Assembly (NCBI GenBank): GCA_016192145.1
Contig: JACPUT010000006.1
Coordinates: 496,001-560,000, forward strand
Direction of reading: 5' to 3'
DNA from: Acidobacteriota bacterium
GTDB taxonomy: Bacteria; Acidobacteriota; Holophagae; Holophagales; Holophagaceae
Length of the DNA stretch: 64,000 nt
This document shows positions 16,925 through 25,776 of the stretch, piece after piece (position 1 is the stretch's first letter; each line of letters opens with the position of its first letter). The notes beneath the pieces were generated by a model that saw nothing but the letters and a program-made list of their open reading frames with translations, made no database searches and was not told the DNA's origin. Both the position numbers and the translations under genes were made by a program.

Positions 16925-18118
16925 ATGAGTGACCAGGTCTCCTACCCCGTTCCCCTCCAGCAGCTGCTCCGCACCATGGTGGAGTACGGCGGCACCGACC
17001 TCCACATCACCACCGAGACCAGCCCGCAGATCCGCATCGACGGCCGCATGGTGCCCCTGAAGCTGCCCCCCCTGGACGCGGCCCAGACCCGCTTCCTCTG
17101 CTACAGCGTGATGACGGACCAGCAGAAGCACCGGCTCGAAGAGGATCTCGAGGTGGACTTCAGCTTCGGCCTGCAGGGCGTGGCCCGCTTCCGCGCCAAC
17201 GTCTTCAGCCAGCGCGGCGCCACGGCGGCCGTGTTCCGCACCATTCCCGAGAACATCCGCAGCTTCGAGCAGCTGGGGCTCCCCCCCGTGATCCAGGGCC
17301 TCTGCGACAAGCCCCGCGGCCTCGTTCTCGTCACGGGCGTCACCGGCTCCGGCAAATCCACCACCCTCGCGGCCATGGTGGACAAGATCAACGCGGAGGA
17401 ACCTCTCCACATCCTCACCATCGAGGATCCCGTGGAATACGTGCACAAGCACAAGCGCTGCCTTGTGAACCAGCGGGAGATCCACGCCGACACCCACAGC
17501 TTCAAGAAGGCCCTGCGTTCCGCCCTGCGCCAGGATCCGGACGTGGTGCTCGTGGGCGAGTTGCGCGACCTGGAGACCATCGAATCGGCCCTCACCATCG
17601 CCGAGACGGGCCACCTCACCTTCGGCACCCTGCACACCAACTCCACGGTGCAGACCATCAACCGCATCATCGACGTGTTCCCCAGCCACCAGCAGGCCCA
17701 GATCCGGGCCCAGCTCTCCCTCGTGCTGGAAGGCGTCGTCTGCCAGAGCCTCATCCCCAAGGCCAGCGGCAAGGGCCGGGCCCTGGCCCTCGAGGTCATG
17801 ATCCCCAACCCCGCCATCCGGAACCTCATCCGGGAGGACAAGATCCACCAGGTCTACGGCATGATGCAGACCGGCCAGGTCAAATTCGGCATGCAGACCT
17901 TCAACCAGAGCCTCGCGGATCTGGTGGCCAAGGGGGACATCACCACCGAGATGGCCATGTCCTACAGCTCCAACCACGATGAGCTCCGGGAGCTCATCAA
18001 CCGGGGCGGGGGCACCGTGGGATCCACTCATGGCGCCGCGGCCGCCCAGGCCGCCGCCAAACCCGGGGCGGGAAGTGGCATGCTGGGAGGCCGCAACCCC
18101 AATATCAAGTACACGTAG
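16925..18118 (+). CDS. pilT: Pilus retraction ATPase PilT
   Basis: A 397-residue ATPase that powers pilus retraction and twitching. The start MSDQVSYPVPLQQLLRTMVEYGGTDLHI aligns with PilT N-termini. Walker A is GVTGSGKSTTLAAMV, Walker B VVLVGELRDLETIE, the His box GTLHTNS, and the PilT-specific C-terminal motif AIRNLIRE is present near residue 298. It ends with a Gly/Ala-rich tail of about 35 residues (GGGTVGSTHGAAAAQAAAK) longer than in classical PilT. It is co-directional with pilB (10 nt gap) and pilC (84 nt gap). Confidence 0.96.
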   Translation: MSDQVSYPVPLQQLLRTMVEYGGTDLHITTETSPQIRIDGRMVPLKLPPLDAAQTRFLCYSVMTDQQKHRLEEDLEVDFSFGLQGVARFRANVFSQRGATAAVFRTIPENIRSFEQLGLPPVIQGLCDKPRGLVLVTGVTGSGKSTTLAAMVDKINAEEPLHILTIEDPVEYVHKHKRCLVNQREIHADTHSFKKALRSALRQDPDVVLVGELRDLETIESALTIAETGHLTFGTLHTNSTVQTINRIIDVFPSHQQAQIRAQLSLVLEGVVCQSLIPKASGKGRALALEVMIPNPAIRNLIREDKIHQVYGMMQTGQVKFGMQTFNQSLADLVAKGDITTEMAMSYSSNHDELRELINRGGGTVGSTHGAAAAQAAAKPGAGSGMLGGRNPNIKYT

Positions 18119-18202
18119 TAGGCGCCTTAGCCAATCACCCCCTTTTTTTACTACGGCGGTCGCCCTATGCTTGACCCCATCACCCAGTCCTGAGAGGTCC
18201 AG

Positions 18203-19405
18203 ATGCCCGCATACGCTTGGAAAGGCAAGAACCGGCTTGGTGAGATCCAGGAAGGGGTCCTGGTGTCCGAATCGAAGGATGCCGCCGTCCTGACCCTGAA
18301 GCGCAACGGCATCGAGGTTATGACGGTCAAGGCTCAGGAGGGAAAGAGCGGGAAGATTCTCGGGAAGGTGAAGCCAAAGGACCTTGCGATCTTCACCCGT
18401 CAGTTCAGCGTGATGATCGATGCGGGCCTCCCGCTGGTGCAATGCCTTGAAATCCTGGGCAGTCAGCAAGCGGATAAGGGATTCCAAAAGGTGATCGAGG
18501 CGGTCCGCCTAGACGTGGAAAAGGGCTCGACCCTTCAGGCATCCCTCTCCAAGCATCCCAAGGCCTTCAACGATCTGTACGTGAACATGGTTGGGGCCGG
18601 CGAGGCGGGCGGTATCCTCGACACCATCCTCCAACGCCTCTCCCAGTACATCGAAAAGGCGGTGAAGCTCAACGCCAAGGTGAAGAGCGCGATGATGTAC
18701 CCGGTGGCCGTGATCACCATCGCCGTGCTGGTAGTGACGGTGATCATGCTCAAGGTGATCCCCGTTTTCAGCGCCATGTACGAGGGGCTTGGATCCAAGC
18801 TGCCTGTACCCACGCAGATCTGCATCGCCCTCTCCAATGTCCTCATCCATTACGGATGGGCCGTGGTCGTCCTCCTGGTCGGGATCTTCTTCGGGTTGAA
18901 GCAGTACTACAAGACCCCCACGGGGCATCTTCAGATCGATGCCCTGATGCTGAAGATCCCCATCATCGGGGACCTGCTCCTCAAGGTCGGCGTGGCCCGC
19001 TTCTGCCGCACCCTGGGTACCCTGACGAGCTCCGGCGTTCCCATTCTGGAGGGGATGGATATCACCGCCCGGACCGCCGGGAACCAGGTGCTCCAGAACG
19101 CCATCCTCAAAGCCAAGGATGCGGTGGAACAGGGCCGCAACATCAGCGCCCCCCTCATGGAAACCAAGATTTTCCCACCCATGGTGGTCCAGATGGTGGG
19201 CGTGGGCGAGGCCACGGGTGCCTTGGACGCCATGTTGGGCAAAGTTGCTGACTTCTATGAGGACGAGGTGGATAACGCCGTGGCGACCCTCACCAGCCTC
19301 CTGGAACCCGTCATGATCGCCATCCTGGGCGGCATCATCGGTTTTATTGTCGTGGCCATGTACATGCCTATCTTTGGCCTGGCTGATGCATTCGATAACG
19401 GTTGA
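18203..19405 (+). CDS. pilC: Type IV pilus inner-membrane platform protein PilC
   Basis: A 400-residue GspF/PilC-family membrane protein that connects the ATPases to the pilus base. It begins PAYAWKGKNRLGEIQEG, typical of PilC. Two GspF cytoplasmic domains are seen, the first with FTRQFSVMIDAGLPLVQCL and the second with FCRTLGTLTSSGVPILEGM. Three hydrophobic segments lie at about residues 165-190, 215-235 and 370-395. GAGAGG precedes ATG 18203. The pilin gene starts 11 nt after the stop, so pilC and that pilin are probably on one transcript. Confidence 0.96.
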   Translation: MPAYAWKGKNRLGEIQEGVLVSESKDAAVLTLKRNGIEVMTVKAQEGKSGKILGKVKPKDLAIFTRQFSVMIDAGLPLVQCLEILGSQQADKGFQKVIEAVRLDVEKGSTLQASLSKHPKAFNDLYVNMVGAGEAGGILDTILQRLSQYIEKAVKLNAKVKSAMMYPVAVITIAVLVVTVIMLKVIPVFSAMYEGLGSKLPVPTQICIALSNVLIHYGWAVVVLLVGIFFGLKQYYKTPTGHLQIDALMLKIPIIGDLLLKVGVARFCRTLGTLTSSGVPILEGMDITARTAGNQVLQNAILKAKDAVEQGRNISAPLMETKIFPPMVVQMVGVGEATGALDAMLGKVADFYEDEVDNAVATLTSLLEPVMIAILGGIIGFIVVAMYMPIFGLADAFDNG

Positions 19406-19416
19406 GGAGGGACGTC

Positions 19417-19833
19417 ATGATGAAACAATGCACCTCGAACCGCGAGGGCGGATTTTCGCTGATTGAGCTATTGCTGGTCCTGACCATCATCGGGATCGTG
19501 TCCGCCATTGCCATTCCGATGTATATGGGGCAGCGGCAGAAGGCGCGGAGGATCGGAGACGCCGAGGCCAACGCCCGGATCATGGCCATGATGCTCGAAA
19601 CTCGAAAGGCTGAATCCGCCACCTATGGTCCCGTGGCGACTTACTCCTGGACGGCCAGTGGAGGCCTTCCCAGCTCCAATATCATCCCGGCATTCGCGGT
19701 GAAGGGTAGCTCTCAGATGGATTATTCCCTTGAGGTCAAAGACAATGGGCTGACCTATGTACTTACGGTTTCCGAAAAGGGAGGCTCCAAGGTTTTCCAG
19801 ACTGACCAGACCGGAGCCAAGCTTTACCCTTGA
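19417..19833 (+). CDS. Type IV pilin-like protein (first pilin)
   Basis: A 138-residue pilin precursor. A short leader ends in the prepilin peptidase site EGG|FSLIELLLVLTIIGIVSAIAIP, with Glu at position 5 of the mature protein and the usual hydrophobic helix. The globular part has no cysteine pair and contains the TYGPVATYSWTASGG segment. It would be cleaved and N-methylated by PilD and assembled by PilB/PilC. ATG 19417 has GAGGAGG 6 nt upstream; ATG 19420 is an alternative. A terminator follows. Its N-terminal helix resembles that of the pilin encoded at 22116-22592, so the two are paralogues. Whether this is the major or a minor subunit is not decided by sequence. Confidence 0.88.
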   Translation: MMKQCTSNREGGFSLIELLLVLTIIGIVSAIAIPMYMGQRQKARRIGDAEANARIMAMMLETRKAESATYGPVATYSWTASGGLPSSNIIPAFAVKGSSQMDYSLEVKDNGLTYVLTVSEKGGSKVFQTDQTGAKLYP

Positions 19834-19853
19834 TATTGAATAACCTCAATTTG

Positions 19854-19891
19854 CTGCTCGCGCTTTCCCGGTGCGAGCAGTTCTTTTTTTT
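19854..19891 (+). terminator. Rho-independent terminator after the pilC-pilin genes
   Basis: An 8-bp stem, CTGCTCGC (19854-19861) with GCGAGCAG (19873-19880), is followed by TTCTTTTTTTT. Confidence 0.88.
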
Positions 19892-20091
19892 GAAAGGATC
19901 TCGTGAGGCCAACACTTCATTGGGCCCTCCCCACGGCCGGCGCGCCTGGTGGGGGGTGGATTTGGCCTGGGGAAGTTGTCCTTGCCATATTTGAGCTTGG
20001 TCAGCTGGCCAAAGCTACGATTTGGGTGCAGGGTCAGGCCAAACTAAGGTCTGCCTCCGTCCCCCGTATGAGTTCTAAGGATGGGAGGGAT
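19892..20091. other. Non-coding gap, nothing recognised
   Basis: About 200 bp between the pilin terminator and the convergent membrane phosphatase-fold gene. The only frame of any length (about 67 codons, 19903-20106) has atypical composition and runs into the 3' end of the neighbouring gene. I see no repeat, hairpin or RNA motif. Confidence 0.5.
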
Positions 20092-22053
20092 TTATCTAAC
20101 AGCTAGCTTCGCTCCAACGCGAGATGGTCTTCCACCTTTGAACCCCGTCAATTCCCCTTCCAGGTCGGGCCGGCCCACCTCGCGGGCCTCCGCCAAGGCG
20201 TAGCCCACCCAGCGGGCCCGGGTCCATCGATCGGGAGAGGTGGGGGTAAAGGTGACCATGCCATCGCCTCGGACCAGCGCGTAGCAAAGCCTGGGAGTGA
20301 GGGGCTTCTCCGGATCCTTGAGATACCAGGTCCCATCCTTCATGAGGTAAGTGACGTTCGCCAGAGCCGTCGGGCTCATGGTTGAGGTGGCCGCACCTTC
20401 AGGAGCGGGGCCGAGAATGTGGTCGGGGCGGATGTAGGGCCATCGGATCACCCACCCGGGTTCGCCATGGGTTCGCAACAGTAAGGGATTGGAGCCTTGG
20501 ATCCACTCGGAGATCTGATCCCGCAGGTGGAACCAGGAGAATACCTCCCCGAGGGAGAGGGCGGCCTCCGTCTTCCCGAAGGGATGCAGGGGCACCTTCA
20601 CCGTGTCGGGCTCAAGGCTGAATCCATGGGTTCCCGTGAGGTGGGCGAGGAGGCCCCCCTCATGCGTCTTCAGGGCCGTGTGTTGTTCCCCGTGGTCGGC
20701 GGTCAGCACTCCCGAGAGGTTCGGATACCGCTGGCTCCAGCGGTCCAGGAAGGGACGGGTCTCGTTCAGGAGTTGGCTGGCCCGGACGGCATATTGGAGG
20801 GCTGGATCCGCCAGGGTTCCGTTTCGGGAGAAACGATCGGTCAGAGCCTGTTCCGTCGTCTGATAAGCCTCATAGGTCCGGGAAGGCCGAGCGAGCCACT
20901 TCCAGGGGTCATGGGCCTGGAGTTCCCGGGCCCTCATGAAGAAGGGCGCATGCAGCTGGCAGGTGTGGGAAGACACCCAATGGGACCCCTCCATGGCCCG
21001 TTCGATGTCGCGGAGGAAATAGCGGGGTTCAGACCAGGGATTCGTGGTTTCAACGGGCGAGATGTAGTTTTCGATCCAGGAGTAAGCAGGCCACGTGAAG
21101 CCAGCCCCGGAAGTGAAGAAGTGGCGCCAGCCGCCGTAGGGCTCCCGGACTTCTGAGAAATGGGCCGAACTGAGTCCGAAGCTGAGGGTCGTGCAGTCGT
21201 CGATCAGGAAAGTTGTACTAATATTCCGCTGCTTGGCCGCATCCAGCAGGGTGAGCGAATGATCCTGCTTCCACTCCCGCCGGTAGGGAATGACGAAGCT
21301 CTGGGTCAACATCTCGGGGTCTCCCCCCAGCAGCATGTTCCAGGCAAGCCGGGTCGCGGGGACGGCGACGATGGGGGTTGACCCCCCGGGGGCCCTCCAT
21401 TCAGGAATGGCGGCTTCCGCCACGTCCTGTCGCAGCCCATCGATGCCAAGCAGGACCAAGCGCCGTTCGGAAGCGGGCAGCGGGGGCGGGGCGGGCATGC
21501 GCTTCCTGAAAAGATCATGGGGAAGCAGGAGAAGGAGGGCCATGGCGGCGGCGCTGGCGGCCCCGCGTAACCAGATCCGGGTGGCTCCCGTGGCCGAGAT
21601 GCTCCGGAGGATGGCCATGAATCCGGTGACCAGGAATAGCACCAACACCAGGCCAATGGGGAGACGCCGGAAGCCGTGCAGGGTGGTCAGGGCCCCGGGG
21701 ACCATCGCGAAGAGGCAGCCGTGAACCCAGAAGGCGGTTCCGAGGCCCATCCACAGCCCCGATCGATACCCCAAGCCTTGGGGGGCGCCAGGGGCTTCAG
21801 GCGCATGGCCCAGCTTTGATCCGAGGAAGCCCACGAGCGCGAACACCACTCCGAGGAAGATGTAGGCCACCAACGCGCCGAGACCCCACTCTACGACGGC
21901 CCTCAGCATGATGCCCGTGATCTTCAGATCCGGGAGGAAGGGGTGCGGGTTGGCCCCGAGCATCAGATAGGCGCGGATGGCGAGGAGGAGCCAAAGCCCG
22001 GCCCATATGGAGCTCACGCCGAGAAGCCACAGGGTCCGTTTCCACTGGGTCAT
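20092..22053 (-). CDS. Membrane protein with alkaline phosphatase/sulfatase-fold domain
   Basis: A 653-residue protein with about six transmembrane helices in the first 190 residues and then a large domain. That domain has hallmarks of the alkaline phosphatase superfamily: LLGIDGLRQD (metal-binding Asp, near 200), PATRLAWNMLLGG where the Thr is a candidate nucleophile (near 230), and GVLTADHGEQH with the second metal site (near 460). Membrane-bound members transfer phosphoethanolamine or phosphoglycerol to lipids or glycans, or act as sulfatases. The actual substrate is not evident. The start at ATG 22053 is preferred; TTG 22065 would add four residues. It lies downstream of the second pilin on the same strand, separated by a terminator. 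Confidence 0.7.
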   Translation of the reverse strand: MTQWKRTLWLLGVSSIWAGLWLLLAIRAYLMLGANPHPFLPDLKITGIMLRAVVEWGLGALVAYIFLGVVFALVGFLGSKLGHAPEAPGAPQGLGYRSGLWMGLGTAFWVHGCLFAMVPGALTTLHGFRRLPIGLVLVLFLVTGFMAILRSISATGATRIWLRGAASAAAMALLLLLPHDLFRKRMPAPPPLPASERRLVLLGIDGLRQDVAEAAIPEWRAPGGSTPIVAVPATRLAWNMLLGGDPEMLTQSFVIPYRREWKQDHSLTLLDAAKQRNISTTFLIDDCTTLSFGLSSAHFSEVREPYGGWRHFFTSGAGFTWPAYSWIENYISPVETTNPWSEPRYFLRDIERAMEGSHWVSSHTCQLHAPFFMRARELQAHDPWKWLARPSRTYEAYQTTEQALTDRFSRNGTLADPALQYAVRASQLLNETRPFLDRWSQRYPNLSGVLTADHGEQHTALKTHEGGLLAHLTGTHGFSLEPDTVKVPLHPFGKTEAALSLGEVFSWFHLRDQISEWIQGSNPLLLRTHGEPGWVIRWPYIRPDHILGPAPEGAATSTMSPTALANVTYLMKDGTWYLKDPEKPLTPRLCYALVRGDGMVTFTPTSPDRWTRARWVGYALAEAREVGRPDLEGELTGFKGGRPSRVGAKLAVR

Positions 22054-22063
22054 GGGAATCCCC

Positions 22064-22092
22064 AAAAAAAGTCCCCCTCCGAAAAGGGGGAC
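22064..22092 (-). terminator. Rho-independent terminator after the second pilin
   Basis: Read on the minus strand, GTCCCCC arms (22071-22077 with 22086-22092) are followed by seven T residues. It stops pilin transcription before the phosphatase-fold gene. Confidence 0.85.
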
Positions 22093-22115
22093 CCTGAATC
22101 AATTTGGGGACGACA

Positions 22116-22592
22116 CTAGTCGATGGCGACGGCCTTGATGTAGGCGTTGCTCGCGGCCGTAACCGTGGTGTTCGTGACGGTGCTCTTGAAGATGGGGGTG
22201 ATGATGACAGCGGGGTAGGTGCGTCCCGTTGCAGGGTCGGTGTAAGAGGGGTTTGCGGTGAGGTACACGACACCAAGGGTGGACCCGGCGGCGCCTGCCG
22301 TGTAGCCCAGGCCTGCGGGGGCATAGGGGTTCTTGGCGTTCTTGAAATTGGAGAGGAGGAGAGTCTTGGTAACGACGGAGGTGGCCGTGGGCTGGGCCCC
22401 GGTCTGCTCACGGATGTCGTCGGCCACGCGGGCGAGTTCACCGGCGATGGAGGCCCCATTGTCCTGGGTGGCCTTGGCCTTGGCCTTCTCGCGCTGGCCG
22501 AGCAGGGCGGGGATGGCGATGGCGCTGATGATGCCGATGATGGCGAGCACCAACAGCAACTCGATGAGGGTGAAGCCCTTTTGATTCTTCAT
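22116..22592 (-). CDS. pilA: Type IV pilin (second pilin), sigma-54-type promoter
   Basis: A 158-residue pilin precursor with a six-residue leader and a textbook cleavage site, MKNQKG|FTLIELLLVLAIIGIISAIAIP, Glu5 included. The rest is Ala/Thr-rich, with few aromatics and no cysteine pair. ATG 22592 has AAAGGAG about 7 nt upstream. The gene stands alone with its own terminator, and a good sigma-54 promoter lies about 40-50 nt ahead of the start codon. This is the usual arrangement for a major PilA under PilR control. It is longer than the truncated pilins of Geobacter. I use the symbol pilA as the likelier major subunit, which is an inference. Confidence 0.85.
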   Translation of the reverse strand: MKNQKGFTLIELLLVLAIIGIISAIAIPALLGQREKAKAKATQDNGASIAGELARVADDIREQTGAQPTATSVVTKTLLLSNFKNAKNPYAPAGLGYTAGAAGSTLGVVYLTANPSYTDPATGRTYPAVIITPIFKSTVTNTTVTAASNAYIKAVAID

Positions 22593-22629
22593 TGCGTCTC
22601 CTTTGGGGCCGTGTAGCCACCTGGGTGTT

Positions 22630-22645
22630 ATCAAGTCCTGTGCCA
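22630..22645 (-). promoter_or_regulatory. Sigma-54 promoter for the second pilin
   Basis: On the minus strand the sequence is TGGCAC-AGGAC-TTGAT. The -24 element (22640-22645) is perfect and the -12 element TTGAT (22630-22634) is close to the consensus TTGCW, with the required 5-nt spacer. The predicted start is near 22618, 26 nt before the pilin start codon. An NtrC-type activator is encoded at 59337-60773. Confidence 0.7.
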
Positions 22646-22842
22646 AGGGGCCCAGGTTGGGAAAGGGTGAGGAAATCAAAGACTCGGGGATTGTCATCGG
22701 TTCGTCAAGGGCGGTCTTGAGGATTGGAACTGCCCCATTTGGACGGCATACTGACGCATTCCGTCAGTTTTGCTTGGATCCTCACGGCTGCGATCTTCGA
22801 GTCGAATGGGGGTCCGGGGACATCATAGGGAACGAGGGCCAC

Positions 22843-24528
22843 ATGGATGCAAGGAAAGCATGGAAATGGAGCCTCATGGGAACCCTCCTGGCCTTGGCAG
22901 CCTGGGCGGCCTACCTTTCCCAGACTCGGATCTACCAGGTGGATGAGGCCCAAAACCTGACCATGGCGAGGATCGGAGCCTTTCACCTGGAGGGTCAGTT
23001 CTTCACCAACGCCTTGATTTGGATGATGGGGCCCCTGGCCTGGATCGCGCGCCACTCCGCGGGGGCCGTGAGTCTCTTCGAAGGAGGGCGTTGGGTCTTC
23101 CTGACCGTGTTTCTGACGAATTGCGCCCTCATTGCCCTGAATACAGGAGTGAGGTTTCGATCCCCTTTGGGGTTGGTGGCCCTGGTTGGTGCGGCAACGC
23201 TGGCTCCTCTTTGGGACTACGGGTTCGAGATCCGTCACGACAACTTGATCCTCACAGGCCTCCTAACGCTTTGGTGGTTGGGCCGGAGCAGCGGGTGGGG
23301 GGCCCGGGCCTACGCGGCCATGGGGGCCCTGGCGGTAGGGTTGCTCTTCGTGGCCTTCAAATCCTTCGCCTATGTGGCACCGATGGTCCTGTCCTTCCTT
23401 GTGGCGCCACCACCCTGCCATGAGAGGAGCCGGGGTCCTTTGGTGGGGGCCTGGCTGGGGGGCGCGCTGGCGGGCGGGTGCCTGGTTGGGGCCGCCTATT
23501 CCCTAACGGGGCTCTGGCCGACCTTTTGGGCTGGAATCCAGGGGGGAGCGGCCACCAGCGGGGGGGGAGCCCGGTTCAGCTTCACCTTCTCGTTGGGCCG
23601 ACTCCCCCTCCAAGTCCCCCTGGTCTTGGGCGTGGCCATGGCCGCCCTGGGAGAATTCCTGTGGCTCCTTTGGGTGGATCGCCGAAAGGCCTTTTCCTGG
23701 GAGGGCAACGCCCCCGAGGCCCTACTGTGCTTGGGTGCTCTCATCGTCCTATGGGTGAACCCAACCCCTTTCCCGTACAACCTCGTGAACCTGGTGCCTT
23801 TCGCCTTCCTTTTGGGGTTCAGATACGCCGTACCATGGGGGGTGCGTGCCTGGGAAGCGGGCGCGCCCAGGGCGCTGCTCCTGGGCACCCTGGCCTTCAG
23901 CCATGTCGTACCCTTTCTGATGGCCACCTTTCGCCATCATGAATGGAGCAACCAACGCCAGAAGGCGCTTATGGGATGGGCAGAGGCCATGACCGATCCC
24001 GTTGCGGATCGTGTCTACGATGCAGCGGGGCTGGTGCCTACAAGGGCCTCCATTGGCTACCACTGGTACTTGCACAGTCTCAACATGGTGGCTTTCGGGC
24101 AGGGGCGGATCCCCACGGTATCCCGGATGCTCACCGAGCGGCCCGCGGCCGTAATTATTCCCAACTACCGCACCGATTGGCTGCCGGAATCGGAGCAGCG
24201 CTTCCTGGCGGAACGCTACCTCCCCATCGCAGATGACTTCTGGGTACTGGGGGGGCGCCTTCCGGAAGGAGGTGGATCCTTTGACGTGAAACATCCTGGC
24301 CGCTACGTGGTGCTTGGGATGCAGCAGGGCAGGTTGACTCCGCTTCGCGAAGGCAGCATTGGCGGGAGACAGCTCCCTGGTGGGCCAATCCAATTGCCTG
24401 TGGGGCCCATAGAGCTTAAGGTCTCCGCAAGTGTCGCCCCCTTGGTGGTCTGGGTCGGGCCGCGCTTGGGAGGCCTTCCCACCATAGGCCCGGGTGACCA
24501 CCAGTATGTGTTCGTGAACTGGTATTAA
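22843..24528 (+). CDS. GT-C-fold membrane glycosyltransferase-like protein
   Basis: A 561-residue polytopic membrane protein. After a first helix (about residues 10-30) it has YQVDEAQNLTMAR in the first external loop. The adjacent Asp-Glu pair there is the position of the catalytic acid in GT39/ArnT-type GT-C enzymes that use polyprenyl-phosphate sugars. About ten to eleven further transmembrane helices follow to about residue 390, and then a soluble periplasmic domain of about 170 residues. ATG 22843 has GAGGG upstream. It heads the glycan cluster at 22.8-29.3 kb and is divergent from pilA, so pilin, lipid or O-antigen glycosylation are all possible. Similarity is by topology and the DE motif, so the family assignment is tentative. 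Confidence 0.6.
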   Translation: MDARKAWKWSLMGTLLALAAWAAYLSQTRIYQVDEAQNLTMARIGAFHLEGQFFTNALIWMMGPLAWIARHSAGAVSLFEGGRWVFLTVFLTNCALIALNTGVRFRSPLGLVALVGAATLAPLWDYGFEIRHDNLILTGLLTLWWLGRSSGWGARAYAAMGALAVGLLFVAFKSFAYVAPMVLSFLVAPPPCHERSRGPLVGAWLGGALAGGCLVGAAYSLTGLWPTFWAGIQGGAATSGGGARFSFTFSLGRLPLQVPLVLGVAMAALGEFLWLLWVDRRKAFSWEGNAPEALLCLGALIVLWVNPTPFPYNLVNLVPFAFLLGFRYAVPWGVRAWEAGAPRALLLGTLAFSHVVPFLMATFRHHEWSNQRQKALMGWAEAMTDPVADRVYDAAGLVPTRASIGYHWYLHSLNMVAFGQGRIPTVSRMLTERPAAVIIPNYRTDWLPESEQRFLAERYLPIADDFWVLGGRLPEGGGSFDVKHPGRYVVLGMQQGRLTPLREGSIGGRQLPGGPIQLPVGPIELKVSASVAPLVVWVGPRLGGLPTIGPGDHQYVFVNWY

Positions 24529-24530
24529 TC

Positions 24531-25352
24531 ATGAACGCACCCTCCTCAAGACCTCTCGTCTCGGTTTGCATACCCGTCTACAACGGGGCTTCGTGCCTGG
24601 AGGAGGCGGTACGCTCCGTCCTCGCCCAATCCTTCCCCGATCTGGAAGTGCTCGTATTTGATGACGGCTCCACCGATGGGAGTTGGGGGATCCTCCAGGG
24701 AATCCGAGACCCTCGGCTCATCTGCCGGAGGAATACCCGGAACCTGGGGCCCCAAGGGAACTGGAACCAGGCCATCGGCGCGGCGCGGGGGAAGTACGTG
24801 AAGCTCTTCCATCAGGACGATTTGCTGGCCCCGGACTGCCTCGAACGGCAGGTGGCCACCCTGGAGGAGCATCCCGAGGTGGTGTTGGCTTTTTGCCGGC
24901 GAGAAATCATCCGGCCCGATGGTCGGAAATTGTTCAATCGCGGGGCGCCCTGGCCGGATGGGCCCGTCGTCGCACCTGAAGCTGCCCGCGCCTGCGCCCT
25001 GCGCGGAAGCAACCTTCTTGGAGAGCCCAGTGCCCTCCTCATGAGGAACACAGTGGTGCGGGTAACAGGAGGCTTCGACGCCAGCATTCCCTATCTGGTG
25101 GATTTGGATTACTGGCTCCGACTCATGGCCCATGGGCCGGCTTGGTACGACGATCGAGCCCTGGCCTCGTTCCGGGTGTCGAGGCGCCAGTGGAGCGCCC
25201 GGATCGGGATGGGCCAGGGGGCGGAGTTCGCCGCCTTCATGGACCGCCTTGCGGAGGGCCCTTTGCGTGGGCAGCCGCTGGCCCGGGCCCTTGGCCGGGC
25301 GATGGGCCACGTCCAGGGGCTCCTCCGTTTCCTTCTTTATCGGTTTATCTAA
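24531..25352 (+). CDS. Family 2 glycosyltransferase
   Basis: A 273-residue GT-A enzyme. It starts with PLVSVCIPVYNGASCLEEAV, has the nucleotide-sugar DDGSTDGS motif near residue 43 and the metal-binding HQDD near residue 97, where DXD is expected. Typical GT2 acceptor-side features follow (PYLVDLDYWLRLM near 190). A C-terminal hydrophobic stretch may associate with the membrane. It begins 2 nt after the preceding gene, suggesting translational coupling. Donor and acceptor sugars cannot be deduced. Confidence 0.85.
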   Translation: MNAPSSRPLVSVCIPVYNGASCLEEAVRSVLAQSFPDLEVLVFDDGSTDGSWGILQGIRDPRLICRRNTRNLGPQGNWNQAIGAARGKYVKLFHQDDLLAPDCLERQVATLEEHPEVVLAFCRREIIRPDGRKLFNRGAPWPDGPVVAPEAARACALRGSNLLGEPSALLMRNTVVRVTGGFDASIPYLVDLDYWLRLMAHGPAWYDDRALASFRVSRRQWSARIGMGQGAEFAAFMDRLAEGPLRGQPLARALGRAMGHVQGLLRFLLYRFI

Positions 25353-25362
25353 AGGGGTGGTG

Positions 25363-25764
25363 ATGGTCGAGCCGATCCCCGGATATCCGCGTCTAAACAG
25401 GCTGATACGGTTCGGATTCGTGGGCGGCCTGAACTCGGCTGCGGCCTACCTCACGTTCGCCCTCCTCATCCGGGCGGGGGTCCATTACGCCGCCGCGACC
25501 CTGATCGGCAGCCTCATGAGCATGCTGATGGGCTTCAAACTTCACGGGGCATTCGTCTTCCGCAACTCGGGAAACGGGAGATTCCTCCGGTTCCTGGCCA
25601 TCTTCCTGGCCATGTATGGGCTTTCAGTGGGCATCCAATCCCTCTCCCGACAATGGGTGAATGGATACCTCGCCGGAGGAGCGGCGGCTCTCGTTACCAT
25701 TCCTATCTCGTTCCTCCTTAATGGCGCCTTCGTATTCCGCCCGGACCGCAACTCGGGCACCTGA
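25363..25764 (+). CDS. GtrA-family membrane protein
   Basis: A 133-residue protein with four transmembrane helices. The GtrA signature is visible: RLIRFGFVGGLNSAAAYLTF near the start, FKLHGAFVFRN after helix two, and SFLLNGAFVFRP at the end. GtrA proteins are thought to flip or hold undecaprenyl-phosphate-linked sugars for transfer outside the inner membrane. A GT2 gene precedes it, and a GtrB-like GT2 with membrane anchors lies four genes on. ATG 25363 follows an AAAGGGG stretch. Confidence 0.85.
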   Translation: MVEPIPGYPRLNRLIRFGFVGGLNSAAAYLTFALLIRAGVHYAAATLIGSLMSMLMGFKLHGAFVFRNSGNGRFLRFLAIFLAMYGLSVGIQSLSRQWVNGYLAGGAAALVTIPISFLLNGAFVFRPDRNSGT

Positions 25765-25776
25765 GGTCAAGTTTCA

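Noticed and set aside
19903-20106. Possible 67-codon gene after the first pilin
   Set aside because: Atypical composition, no ribosome binding site and overlap with the 3' end of the convergent gene.
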